Source: Alkalinema sp. CACIAM 70d (GTDB lineage Bacteria > Cyanobacteriota > Cyanobacteriia > Leptolyngbyales > Leptolyngbyaceae). From it: a DNA stretch of 64,000 nt. A model generated the notes under the pieces. It saw only the letters and a list, made by a program, of their open reading frames with translations, searched no databases and was not told the DNA's origin. Location of the stretch: positions 27,958 to 91,957 of the forward strand of contig MUGG01000146.1 of NCBI GenBank assembly GCA_002148405.1, given 5' to 3'. Position numbers and translations under genes: made by a program. Below, piece by piece: positions 18,001 through 26,266 of the stretch; position 1 is the first letter of the stretch, and every line of letters starts with the position of its first letter.

Positions 18001-19394
18001 GGACTGACGTAGAGGTTATCGAGGGTCGTGGGATGGGCAATCCAGATTACCGCATGGCTATTTTCAGCAAACTGGCGAAAGATTTCCTCGCTTTCCTGCA
18101 ATTCTGTCTCCACCCGTTTACACTGACTCACATCCCGCAAAATGGAAAGATGGCGACCGGGAATAAAATTCGCGATCGCGCCAAATTCCGTATCTCGGGT
18201 CGTGCCATCAGGCCGATACAGACGAAACTCACCTGAGAATTGTCCAGCCTGCAAAAACGTTTGCCAAACTTGGCCAATATCCACGGTGGGATCGGCAAAA
18301 TCAGCTACACTAGAGCGCAACAATTCATCCTTTGTGACGCCAAATAACTGACAGGCCGACGGGTTGGCATCAAGATATCGTCCTTCATCATCCGCAATCA
18401 CGATCGCATCCAGGACATGGTCAAACAATGCCTGCCACTGATCGTATTGTTGTTGTAGGGATTGATTGGCCACTCTTAGTTCCGCAGTCCGTTCTCTGAC
18501 CCTCTGTTCTAAGGCATCCCGAGCGATTTGTAACTGTTGGCGTTCCTGGGCGATCGTTTGATAGGCTGCTTCCAATTCTTGATTTTTCTGGCGCAGTTCC
18601 ATTTGGGTCGATCGCAATTGTTCCAGAGTTGCCTGGAGTTCTGCATTGACCGCTTTTAATTCAGCAATTTGAGGAATTGTTAATTGGTCGATCGGTTGAG
18701 CTTCCAAGGCAGATGCATAGAGTGGATTGAACTGATAGCCCTCTCTCGGTTTGGTTTTAATAAAATCCTTCGGTGCCCCCCCAGCACTCAATTTTTTGCG
18801 CAAATCCTTAATATGCACCCGCACCGCTTCTTCCCCCGGCGAGTCTACCGAATTCCAAGCATGATCTAGGATTGATTTTGAATGGAAAATTTTCTCAGGT
18901 TCCCGCAGCAAGAGTTCTAGAATGGAATATTCCTTGGGGGTGACCGATAAAAGTTGGATACCATAGGCAACCCTGTGACTGCTAGGATCGAGGGATAACT
19001 TGCCAAATGTGAGAATGGGTTGACTCGTTGCGTTGCCTCGTCGGAGGAGGGCCTGAATCCGAGCCATCAATTCTGCAACATCAAAGGGTTTTACAACATA
19101 GTCATCAGCTCCGGCATTGAGGGCGATCGCCTTTTGTTGAACATCCGTTTGGCCCGTCAGCAACAAAATGGGCTGCTGAAAGCCCTTAGCCCGGAGCTGC
19201 TGACAAACACTCACGCCATCCAACCGAGGCAACAACAGGTCTAGCAAGATCAAATCGTATTCAAATGCCTCGGCCATCTCTAAGGCAGTTTGGCCATCGG
19301 TGGTTAGATCAACGGCATAGTGATAACTGATCAACAGCAGATTTAAAGCTTGGGCAATGGTATAGTCATCTTCAACCACTAAGATTTTCATCAC
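15084..19394 (-). CDS. Response regulator-DNA-binding-PAS-histidine kinase-receiver fusion
   Basis: A 1436-residue signalling protein that puts a whole phosphorelay and an output domain in one chain. Order: receiver (3-115, phosphoacceptor D52 in LILLDLLLPR), OmpR-type winged helix (about 130-225, with VRVHIKDLRKKL), coiled coil (about 240-325), six PAS/PAC units (about 330-1060, each ending with a DITDRK-like tail), HisKA with H1080 in SGIAHDLNN, HATPase (DTGTGIPPE and GTGLGLSTV), and a C-terminal receiver with D1373 in IIIDIMMPDMDG. No membrane segment, so it is cytoplasmic. OmpR-type regulators normally end after the winged helix (about 230 residues), so this is a real fusion. No frameshift is needed. 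Target and signal are unknown. Confidence 0.88.
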   Translation of the reverse strand: MMKILVVEDDYTIAQALNLLLISYHYAVDLTTDGQTALEMAEAFEYDLILLDLLLPRLDGVSVCQQLRAKGFQQPILLLTGQTDVQQKAIALNAGADDYVVKPFDVAELMARIQALLRRGNATSQPILTFGKLSLDPSSHRVAYGIQLLSVTPKEYSILELLLREPEKIFHSKSILDHAWNSVDSPGEEAVRVHIKDLRKKLSAGGAPKDFIKTKPREGYQFNPLYASALEAQPIDQLTIPQIAELKAVNAELQATLEQLRSTQMELRQKNQELEAAYQTIAQERQQLQIARDALEQRVRERTAELRVANQSLQQQYDQWQALFDHVLDAIVIADDEGRYLDANPSACQLFGVTKDELLRSSVADFADPTVDIGQVWQTFLQAGQFSGEFRLYRPDGTTRDTEFGAIANFIPGRHLSILRDVSQCKRVETELQESEEIFRQFAENSHAVIWIAHPTTLDNLYVSPSYETVWGRSRQSLLDRPDSWLEAIHPDDRDRVQTKLQQQRQGASSAVEYRIIRPDGTVRWIWDWGFAIRNESGQVYRYGGIAEDVTDRKQAELEIRKFVALAENSSEFIGICGMDWVPFYVNAAAKQILGIPDVACLSNLSVRDCFFPEDQDFIINEFFPQVLRDGRAEVEIRFRHFQTGEALWMIYNVVCIRDEQEEPIALATLSRNITDRKRIEIELQQREAFLTSVYNGANEAIFAIDVRDNDFYYAGFNHLAEQYGGISSQESQGKTPEEAYGSQIGVLFRQNYQRCLQANTSISYEEKIVFDGHIIWTLTTLSPIRNDQGEIVRIVGTAIDITDRKLAEEALRESEARWQFALEGSGDGIWDWNAQTNLVFFSPQWKAMIGYADSDIGNTLEEWNSRVHPEDREQCYADLNQHFRGETPIYKNEHRMRCKDGSYKWILDRGQVIEWAADGTPLRVIGTHTDITDRKLAEQKIREQAALLEIASDAIFVRDLNNQILYWNPAAERLYGWTAAEAIGQQADQLLQDQFASIETIMQRVSETGHWQGEIDNTTKTGKTVTVETRWTLIRDESGQPQSILAVDTDITEKKLLEAQFYQAQRLESLGTLASGIAHDLNNVLTPILAISRLLQLKPLNFQVEQSQQMLKIVEDSARRGADMIQQILTFTRSTSGEQNPVEVVPLVQDVINVIRPTFPKSIEICQQMPKTPLALVSANATQLHQVLLNLCVNARDAMPDGGVLTLAVENFYVDEIFARMTLDSQVGNYVLLTVTDTGTGIPPEIRDRIFDPFFTTKEPGSGTGLGLSTVLGIVKNHGGFLQLASQVGQGSQFKLYLPTIESTLEVQGTLEVCPQGQGELVLIVEDDIPVQQATRVSLEHYQYTTLVANNGIDAIELYTQHRNDVKVIIIDIMMPDMDGITAIRVLKSMNPQAVIIAVSGLSIHREAALAVGARLFLEKPYTLESLLYSVHHLV

Positions 19395-19807
19395 TCCCCC
19401 CAGCCCAAGTTCTCTACATCTGCATTCCGTAACACGCTTTCATGGGAAACGATCGTAATTTTTCCAGCACAAATTATTACTGAATTTCTAACTTCAGAAT
19501 AGCTGAATTTTTTCTCGATTCAACCCATTAAATTTTTATTCCTCACAGTTTCTTTACAACTAATCTCTCACACTGTTGAGGATAGTTCAGCCACAATTTG
19601 GTGTTCTTTGCCTTCTGGAAAGCTGGATTGTGACTGAATTTGACTCCCCTAGCTCCAGACCTTCTCTCATTCGGAAGAAGATTCTTATACTTTTCTCTTG
19701 TTCACGAGGAGAAGGTTCCTTCTTTCAAATTGTTGTTCGCTAATTTCAACCCAAGGGGATTAATTCCGTCGATATTGCTCAAGATTGTGGTCACACAGGT
19801 GTTCATA
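19395..19807. other. Intergenic region between divergent genes
   Basis: About 410 bases between the hybrid kinase (leftward) and the PAS protein (rightward). The right half is AT-rich and presumably carries both promoters. An open frame runs from 19640 into the PAS gene, but its first 56 residues do not look like part of the PAS fold. No RNA gene seen. Confidence 0.45.
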
Positions 19808-20311
19808 ATGTCCAAAACTGATGCAGCAACGAATTCACAAATCTTTTTGCCATGGCCCCAACGCATGATCGCCCTTCTTAAAAAGCTCCAAACCAATTCT
19901 ATTGACTCCCTTCCAGGCTGTTTTTATATTTATGATCTCATCGAGCAACGCAACCTCTGTGCAAGTTCTCCAGTCACGAGTTTGTTAGGCTACACGATCG
20001 ATGAAATTCATACCATAGGGGTGAATGGGTTAGCAACGTTGATTCATCCTGATGATTTGCAGCACGTTTCTGACCATTATCAACGTTTTACAACTCTACA
20101 GTGGGGAGAGGTGATTTGCAGTGAGTATCGAATGAAACATTCAGATGGCTCATGGTGTTGGATTCGATCGGAGGAAACCCCCTTATTAATGGCGATCGAG
20201 GCGTTTCCCAAACAAATTCTGGGATTCATTCAAACGACTTCTCCCACAACAGGAGGCATCGCACGGCAGAAGAAACATAGACAGATTTTGCGGCGACCGA
20301 TCTCGTTGTGA
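19808..20311 (+). CDS. Single PAS-domain protein
   Basis: A 167-residue protein from ATG 19808 (MSKTDAATN). It holds one PAS fold of the PAS_3 type: FYIYDLIEQRNLCASSPVTS, LLGYTIDEI, LIHPDDLQHV and EYRMKHSDGSWCWIRSEE, then a short basic tail. No output domain and no membrane segment. It is divergent from the large PAS kinase next door, which contains PAS units of the same type, so it may be a stand-alone sensor or adaptor for that system; this is inference from position only. The open frame extends upstream to 19640 but the extra part lacks family similarity. Confidence 0.7.
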   Translation: MSKTDAATNSQIFLPWPQRMIALLKKLQTNSIDSLPGCFYIYDLIEQRNLCASSPVTSLLGYTIDEIHTIGVNGLATLIHPDDLQHVSDHYQRFTTLQWGEVICSEYRMKHSDGSWCWIRSEETPLLMAIEAFPKQILGFIQTTSPTTGGIARQKKHRQILRRPISL

Positions 20312-20435
20312 TTCACCATCAGTCTTGACATCAATTGATAAATGATTGATTGATTTACTAGCAATCGATTCAATAACAGTTGTAATAATCATTTGAATTG
20401 TTTTAATTTAATCCAACTTGATAAGTGAGTTTTCT

Positions 20436-20597
20436 ATGCGCCATTGTCTTTTTTGCCAAAATCCAGTTCTTATTCATATTCGAAATCATCAACTCTACTG
20501 GTTTTATCAAAATTGTTGGCAAGAGTTGCCAATGCTACCCATGGACTCACGCTTACCCCAGGAATCCATGCCTTCTCTACGGGAGCCTTGTCCATGA
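20436..20597 (+). CDS. 53-residue Cys/aromatic-rich small protein
   Basis: ATG at 20436 opens a 53-codon frame: MRHCLFCQNPVLIHIRNHQL then YWFYQNCWQELP, ending in a Pro/Ser-rich tail. CxxC near the start and a later Cys in the aromatic YWF...CWQE block suggest a small zinc-binding fold. I recall short cyanobacterial proteins of this layout (CxxC, then HIR, then YWFC...CWQEMP); here the usual second CxxC is reduced to YxxxC. It lies 124 bases after the PAS gene. An overlapping open frame at 20425-20646 has no such pattern and I judge it a shadow. Confidence 0.6.
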   Translation: MRHCLFCQNPVLIHIRNHQLYWFYQNCWQELPMLPMDSRLPQESMPSLREPCP

Positions 20598-20885
20598 AAA
20601 CTTAGGTTGCATAGAACTCGTTGTGAGAGATCGAGCCTTTATCTGAGGCAGGTTGTTTGTTCCTTTTGCAGATCTTTACTTTCTTTGAACTAATTATTAC
20701 CGATCGCTGTATGGCAAACCGATTTGGCCAATGAGTTCCTGGCAAACTGCCTTCAGGCCGCAGGCAACTCTCCGGGTGGCGCTAGGCTCTTATATTGCGT
20801 CCATAATGCTATGCCTATTCTGTAACCTAAGACGGTATGCTAGAGACAAGCAATCCGCACAGGTTAGTTACGATAGGGATCAGCC

Positions 20886-23597
20886 TTGGGTCACTGGTAC
20901 CGATTAGATGCCATCGATGTTTTGCAGCAACTGGAGACAGATGCTACTGAAGGGTTAAGCCTTGAAGAAGTTCACCGTCGGCAAGAACAATGGGGCAGTA
21001 ATGAACTGGCCGACCACCACACGAAAAGTCCTTGGTTAATTTTTTGGGAACAACTGACGGCTTCCACGATCGTGGTGTTGCTGTTGGCTGCATTAGCCGC
21101 GATCGCCTTGGGGGATTCTAAAGATGCGATCGCGATCGTGGCGATCGTGGCGCTGACCGTCCTACTCGGTTGGAGCCAGGAATATCGTGCAGAAAAGGCA
21201 TTAATCGCCCTGAAGCAACTGGCCGTTCCCAATGTGCGCGCCTATCGGGCAGGCACCTGGATGGATATTGCGGCCCGTGAGTTGGTGCCGGGGGATATCG
21301 TGCATCTGGAAGCCGGAAATCGGATTCCTGCCGATGGTCGTCTTCTGGAAACGGCGCATCTGCAAGTCCAGGAAGCCGCTTTGACCGGGGAATCAGCTCC
21401 CGTGGAAAAAGCCAGTCCCACCCTCACGGATGAGGTGGCTTTGGCGGAGTCTGCGTTTTATCCCAACATGGTCTACATGGGGACGACGGTGACCGCTGGC
21501 CGGGGTACTGCTGTGATTACCGCCACGGGGATGCAGACGGAACTGGGGAATGTGGCGAATCTGATGCAGCGGGTGGGCTGGGAGGCCACGCCTTTGCAGC
21601 AACGCTTGGATCAACTGAGCCAGAAGTTGGTACTCGCGATTTTGGCACTCGTTGCAATTATTTTTGCGTTGGGCGTTTTGCGAGGGGAATCGCTGCCGTT
21701 AATGTTTCTGACGGCGGTGAGTGTGGCTGTGGGGTTAATTCCAGAGGGGTTACCTGCGATCGTGACGATTTCCCTAGCCTTGGGCTCCCAGCGTATGCTG
21801 AAACAGCAGGCTCTCATCCGCAGACTGCCAGCGGTGGAAACGTTGGGGTCTGTGACGGTGATCTGCTCAGATAAAACGGGAACGCTGACGGAAAATCGGA
21901 TGACGGTGACGACCTTGGAAGTTGCCGAACAACGGGTTTCATTGGAAGCTTCTGATGGTTGGTCTGTGCTGCCCAGTTGCCGACTGCTGCTCCTGGGGGC
22001 AACACTTTGTAATGATGCGATCGTGCCGAACAAGCCAACGGAATTGCAGCCGCAGGAAAGTGAGCCCTTGGGGGATCCAACCGAGGTGGCCCTAGCGGTA
22101 GCAGCCAGCAGGGTGGGCCTATCGAAGCTTGATTTAGAGCTGCAATATCCACGGATTGCCGAAATTGGATTTGATACCGATCGCCGCCGTATGACAACCA
22201 TTCACGAGTGGAATGGAGATAGTAATTCCTTTAGTGATCATTTTGACGATACCCCTTATATTGCCTTTACTAAGGGAGCGGTGACTCATTTACTGGATGT
22301 GACGAGTCATATTTGGGTGAAGGATCGCGTTCAGGTATTAGATGCAACCTGGCGCGATCGGGTGCTGAAGGCACAGCAGGAGCTGGCTCAAACGGGCGCA
22401 CGGGTGTTGGGGGTGGCGTTTCGCTTGTGGAACGATCGACCGGATGTGGGCAATGCGCAAACCGTGGAGCAGAACCTGGTTTTAGTGGGCTGGGTGGGCC
22501 TGCGTGACCCAGCGCGTCCGGAAGTCAAGCAGGCAGTACAGGATTGTCAGACAGCAGGTATTCGGCCTGTGATGATTACGGGGGATCATCCGTTGACAGC
22601 ATTGCATCTGGCGCAGGAATTGGGCATTGCAGACAGCGATCGCTATCTGACGGGCCATGACCTGAATCATCTCTCGCTGGCGGAGTTGACGGAGAAAGTG
22701 GAAGCGATCGCGGTGTATGCGCGGGTGTCCCCTGAGCAAAAGCTGAAAATTGTGCAGGCATTCCAGCAACGTCAACACATTGTTGCGATGACGGGGGATG
22801 GGATTAATGATGCCCCAGCGCTGCGGAAGGCAGACATTGGGGTGGCGATGGGGAAAATGGGAACGGACGTGGCCAAGGAAGCGGCGGATATGGTGCTGCT
22901 GGATGATCATTTTGCGACGATCGTGGCGGCGGTGCAGGAAGGTCGGGTGATTTATGACAATATTCGCAAGTCGATTAAGTATTTGCTGAGTGGCAATTCG
23001 GGTGAGATTTGGGTGATGTTTCTTGCGCCGTTTTTGGGTATGCCGTTGCCACTGCTGCCGATCCAAATTCTTTGGATTAATTTGATGTCAGATGGGTTAC
23101 CCGCTTTGGCGCTGAGCGTGGAACCGGCGGAGCGGGATACGATGCAGCGTCCCCCGCACCAGTCCCATGGGCCAATTTTTAGCCGGGGGATGGGGTGGGA
23201 TATTGTCTGGATTGGGTTGCTGACGGGGTTGGCGAGTTTGGGGACGGGCTATGTTTATTGGCAGGGCGATCGAACAAGCCATTGGCAAACGATGTTATTT
23301 ACGATTCTGACGTTTTCGGAAACAGTGATCGCGTTGGCGGTGAGATCGGAGCGGTATTCGCTGTTTCAAATTGGCTTATTGTCCAATAAACCGTTGCTGA
23401 GCGCGATCGTATTGACACTAGGGTTTCATTTGGCGATCTTGTATGTTCCACTGTTGCAAACGTTGTTCCAAACGACGGCGTTATCGATCTCTGAGTTGCT
23501 ATTTTGTTTAGGGATGAGTAGTTTGGTATTTTGGGCGATCGAGTTACAAAAATGGCTGCGGCGAAAACACTCTCCTATCCACACTCATAAGCCATAA
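20886..23597 (+). CDS. P2-type cation-transporting ATPase (Ca2+-type)
   Basis: A 903-residue P-type ATPase that would pump a cation, most likely Ca2+, out of the cytoplasm. It has the N-terminal cation ATPase domain (LEEVHRRQEQWGSNEL), the actuator TGES (LTGESAPVEK), the membrane PEGLP motif (GLIPEGLPAIV), the phosphorylated D329 in CSDKTGTLTENRM, the hinge TGDGINDAPALRKADIG, and six C-terminal helices. The start is TTG at 20886: a stop lies four codons upstream in frame and the next in-frame Met is far inside the domain, so the rare TTG is needed to keep the conserved N-terminus. Na+ or Mn2+ specificity cannot be excluded. Confidence 0.9.
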   Translation: MGHWYRLDAIDVLQQLETDATEGLSLEEVHRRQEQWGSNELADHHTKSPWLIFWEQLTASTIVVLLLAALAAIALGDSKDAIAIVAIVALTVLLGWSQEYRAEKALIALKQLAVPNVRAYRAGTWMDIAARELVPGDIVHLEAGNRIPADGRLLETAHLQVQEAALTGESAPVEKASPTLTDEVALAESAFYPNMVYMGTTVTAGRGTAVITATGMQTELGNVANLMQRVGWEATPLQQRLDQLSQKLVLAILALVAIIFALGVLRGESLPLMFLTAVSVAVGLIPEGLPAIVTISLALGSQRMLKQQALIRRLPAVETLGSVTVICSDKTGTLTENRMTVTTLEVAEQRVSLEASDGWSVLPSCRLLLLGATLCNDAIVPNKPTELQPQESEPLGDPTEVALAVAASRVGLSKLDLELQYPRIAEIGFDTDRRRMTTIHEWNGDSNSFSDHFDDTPYIAFTKGAVTHLLDVTSHIWVKDRVQVLDATWRDRVLKAQQELAQTGARVLGVAFRLWNDRPDVGNAQTVEQNLVLVGWVGLRDPARPEVKQAVQDCQTAGIRPVMITGDHPLTALHLAQELGIADSDRYLTGHDLNHLSLAELTEKVEAIAVYARVSPEQKLKIVQAFQQRQHIVAMTGDGINDAPALRKADIGVAMGKMGTDVAKEAADMVLLDDHFATIVAAVQEGRVIYDNIRKSIKYLLSGNSGEIWVMFLAPFLGMPLPLLPIQILWINLMSDGLPALALSVEPAERDTMQRPPHQSHGPIFSRGMGWDIVWIGLLTGLASLGTGYVYWQGDRTSHWQTMLFTILTFSETVIALAVRSERYSLFQIGLLSNKPLLSAIVLTLGFHLAILYVPLLQTLFQTTALSISELLFCLGMSSLVFWAIELQKWLRRKHSPIHTHKP

Positions 23598-23714
23598 ATC
23601 TTTCATTCAGGGTAAGGCTCACTAAGGGAATTCCATGCACCCTAGCTGGCAACAGGGTGTGAGATTTAGACAAAAATATTACAGAATTTTTACAAACTCT
23701 TCTTATTTGCTTGG

Positions 23715-23741
23715 TTGACAATAAGCTACCTTGAACATTAT
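23715..23741 (+). promoter_or_regulatory. Possible sigma-70-type promoter for the J-domain operon
   Basis: A perfect TTGACA (23715-23720) is followed 15 bases later by CATTAT (23736-23741). The spacing is short, but the site lies about 50 bases before the ATG at 23794 and a TAAGGATT ribosome binding site precedes that ATG. Confidence 0.35.
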
Positions 23742-23793
23742 TAGGTGAGAAAAGACAATCCTCACGCATTAACGCACTTATAAGGATTGAACC

Positions 23794-24375
23794 ATGGCTA
23801 CTGCTACTCAGTCTCGCAAGAAAAAAGCACCTAGCAAAACCGAGAAATCTCTCAACAGCTTGATCCAGAATGAGATTGCTCGTCTCTCAGAAATACACGG
23901 CATTAGCCAATCTGAGCTAGAAAGTTTTGCACAGTTTGTCATTGCTAACCATCGCAAGCAGCCAAAGCCGTTAAAAATGACAGAGCTTAAGCAGGCTATT
24001 TTCAAACAGTTCAGTGTCACTAATTTAACGGAACTCCGAAAATCAGGGTCTTTCCAACTCGCAACCAGCAGTTTAGGTAAACTGGATCTCTCTAAAATTG
24101 CAGGCTGGGAAATCTTATATCGGAAACTCATTGGTGTACTACCCCATGAAGTGAATGAACAGGGTTATGGGTGCATCAACGGGATCAATATTTTCAACTA
24201 TGACATGCCCTGGCAAGCCTTTGGTTTAAATCCCCAAACAGCCACTACGGAACAAATCAAATCTGCATATCGAGATCTCAGCAAAATTTACCATCCTGAT
24301 AATCGGGAAACGGGGGATGCCAAGATTTTCGATAGACTCACTGTTTTCTATAAGAGCCTCACGGAGACTTTCTAG
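23794..24375 (+). CDS. J-domain protein, first gene of a two-gene operon
   Basis: A 193-residue protein. Its C-terminus (about 137-193) is a J domain with the HPD motif at 167-169 (SKIYHPDN), preceded by QIKSAYRDLSKIY, the usual helix II pattern; J domains stimulate Hsp70 ATPase. The rest is unusual: a Lys-rich start (SRKKKAPSKTEK), a helical part at 20-80, and a strand/loop part at 85-135. Having the J domain at the C-terminus is atypical. The next gene starts 2 bases after its stop, so the two are co-translated and probably work together. HIP1-type CGATCG sites, dense nearby, are almost absent here, which suggests acquisition. Confidence 0.75.
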   Translation: MATATQSRKKKAPSKTEKSLNSLIQNEIARLSEIHGISQSELESFAQFVIANHRKQPKPLKMTELKQAIFKQFSVTNLTELRKSGSFQLATSSLGKLDLSKIAGWEILYRKLIGVLPHEVNEQGYGCINGINIFNYDMPWQAFGLNPQTATTEQIKSAYRDLSKIYHPDNRETGDAKIFDRLTVFYKSLTETF

Positions 24376-24377
24376 AC

Positions 24378-25424
24378 ATGGCAGAAGTTTATATCACCGC
24401 TCAAGAACTCCTCAAAGCGCTTCAAGAGATCTCACCTAAGTTCAGTAGTCAAGACTTGATTGAACTTGAGGAATTTATTGATTCCGATCCTAATGACGAA
24501 TGGGAGTTGAAGGAAGGCAAGGACTATCGAATCGCCATACAAGCAACTGGTAAACGGGAATATACTGCATCAGGAGCCTATACGATCGCACGGTGTTTAG
24601 AAGCTCGGCAAAAACCAGGATTTTGGGCAAGGATTAAGGAACTGGTTTTGCATACTAAACGCAAAGTCCGCAGGGCATTTATCAATAAAAAAATTCTGGA
24701 TAATTGTTCTTCCCTCGTCAAACGCAGAAGCCATTTTTGGATTTCCCGTGCTGACTTAGTTTCCATTTTGGGTACTAACTCCCAGACATTGACTCGAATG
24801 CTCGACAAGGCTAAGCAAATGCAATCTCCTCTGATTCAAGGGCAAGATTATGAAGATTTTGCAGATGGATCAGGTATCTATTTTTCCTTAGGTGGGATCT
24901 ACAAAATTTCTCAAGTCTTCGGCAAAAACCTGACACAGAAAAATCGTCGAGAGTGGTGTGAAGAAGTTGGTAATACAATTCAGCCACAGGTGAACGACAT
25001 TGTTGATACCATCAAAAATCGTGACAACGAAATAGAAAGAGCAATGAGATACGTTCGAGAAAAGCGGGATAAAAAAACCTGTCAAGTGACCAAGACCAAG
25101 CAAGATAGAATTAATGGTCTGAAACTAGCTGTTCATCACTTGTATTCTCGGAATGCTTATCCTGCGATCGCGAGTAACCACGCAAACTTGATTACCATTT
25201 CCTGTGACGTTCATGATCAGTTTCATCAGGACTACATGGGTGGAACCAATAAACCTTGCACAATAGACGATTTTATTGATTTTGTGCAGCGTTACTATCC
25301 AGACAATACTTCTCTAGTGAATCAGTTGACCAGTTGGCGTGTTAGTCTGAATAATCCTCAGCCGATCGATCTCTCGAAACCTCCCCATGTTTTATACTTA
25401 CCTGCTTCTCGATTAATAGGCTAA
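24378..25424 (+). CDS. Unknown protein with HNH-like metal centre, partner of the J-domain protein
   Basis: A 348-residue protein that I cannot place in a named family. Residues 252-288 read AVHHLYSRN, then ASNHANLITIS, then VHDQFHQDYMGG; the spacing of HH (253-254), N270-L-I, H279 and H283 resembles a beta-beta-alpha HNH nuclease centre. Residues about 1-75 (AQELLKALQEI, DYRIAIQATGKREYTASGAY) and 120-185 (WISRADLVSILGTN, YFSLGGIYKISQVFG) look like two small DNA-binding or KilA-N-like modules. A basic, charged helix (about 205-250) leads to the metal centre. A GGAGA ribosome site lies within the end of the upstream gene. A role as a nuclease of a defence or mobile system is inference. Confidence 0.65.
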   Translation: MAEVYITAQELLKALQEISPKFSSQDLIELEEFIDSDPNDEWELKEGKDYRIAIQATGKREYTASGAYTIARCLEARQKPGFWARIKELVLHTKRKVRRAFINKKILDNCSSLVKRRSHFWISRADLVSILGTNSQTLTRMLDKAKQMQSPLIQGQDYEDFADGSGIYFSLGGIYKISQVFGKNLTQKNRREWCEEVGNTIQPQVNDIVDTIKNRDNEIERAMRYVREKRDKKTCQVTKTKQDRINGLKLAVHHLYSRNAYPAIASNHANLITISCDVHDQFHQDYMGGTNKPCTIDDFIDFVQRYYPDNTSLVNQLTSWRVSLNNPQPIDLSKPPHVLYLPASRLIG

Positions 25425-25564
25425 TTCTCTTAACAGATCATTGTTCTACTATGGTGAAACAAAAGTACTAATCTACCTGCTAATACACTGTGGTGGAGAT
25501 CTGTTTCACAGACTGCCAAAGCTTAGCAAAACCAAGGCAATGGACGAGTTCTACACACCACCTT

Positions 25565-25777
25565 CTAGCGTAGCTGGTTAAACACTTCTTCAGTAATGCC
25601 CAACTACTTCAAAATTTCCTGAAATAACCAACTTCCTATCTCTACACTGCCATGAGTTGGAATAGTTGTTGCTCTGCCATCGGGATACTTCCAGCGAGCA
25701 TGACTCCCTTTTTGCCTAACCTTCTCAAAGCCCAATTTTTGTGCAACCCGCTCGATCTCCTTTGCTTTAGCAGGCAT
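25565..25777 (-). pseudogene. hicA: HicA toxin gene with in-frame stop codon
   Basis: From ATG (25775-25777) the frame reads MPAKAKEIERVAQKLGFEKV, then RQKGSHARWK (conserved GSH of HicA) and TIPTHGSVEIGSWLFQEILK, then TAG at 25604-25606. Beyond it the same frame continues LGITEEVFNQLR to a second stop at 25565-25567. This tail fits the normal HicA end (ILKxxGIxxEEF), so the TAG looks like a point mutation of CAG. The 57-residue truncated product lacks the last helix. HicA is an mRNA-cleaving dsRBD-fold toxin; the truncation may inactivate it. It overlaps hicB by 11 bases. Confidence 0.75.
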
Positions 25778-25988
25778 GGCTCACACTCACATCAACATCT
25801 TCAGGGCGTTCCTGCCCGACTTCTTGGTACTCATCCCAAATCATCTCAAACACATGAAAAAGCTCAGCTTGAGCCTCTTCTGGAGTGCTTCCCCAAGCAT
25901 GACAACCAACAATAGCTGGAACATAGGTAACAAATGTTCCATTGCTGTCAGGACGCAGCACAACTGTATAATTTTTCAACGATCGCAT
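25767..25988 (-). CDS. hicB: HicB-like antitoxin
   Basis: A 73-residue HicB-family protein with a degenerate RNase H-like fold: YTVVLRPDSNGTFVTYVPAI, then GCHAWGSTPEEAQAELFHVF. It would bind and neutralise HicA. There is no C-terminal DNA-binding domain (HicB with HTH/RHH is about 110-140 residues), so this is the short form. The order hicB then hicA with an 11-base overlap is the common BA arrangement. The toxin is interrupted, so the antitoxin may be a relic. Confidence 0.8.
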   Translation of the reverse strand: MRSLKNYTVVLRPDSNGTFVTYVPAIVGCHAWGSTPEEAQAELFHVFEMIWDEYQEVGQERPEDVDVSVSHAC

Positions 25989-26266
25989 AGCTTAAGTGGA
26001 AAGAACATACAGCTAACATGAAGCTAAAACAATTTCGCTGAATTCCGCTCAGCTTTAGCAATTTCACCCGCGATCGACCACCTGTAACTGACTCCCAAAA
26101 AATATCAAAAACTAGCGGCAATCGATAGTAATTGTTCTGTCTACGAGACAATCGTCACGCTTCCCAAACCTAATGCAGGACTCAGCCCAGCTAATCGCCT
26201 CACAAGTTCCCCAAATTTCCTCGCTAACCTGTTGCATAGCCAGCCTATCCCCACGAGGCCCCATCG

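Noticed and set aside
20425..20646. 73-residue frame overlapping the small Cys gene
   Set aside because: The alternative frame at 20436 has a CxxC pattern and cyanobacterial look; this one is a frame shadow.
20598..20885. yybP-ykoY Mn2+ riboswitch before the cation ATPase
   Set aside because: The conserved riboswitch core (GGGGAGTA, GCCC boxes) is not present, only unrelated hairpins.
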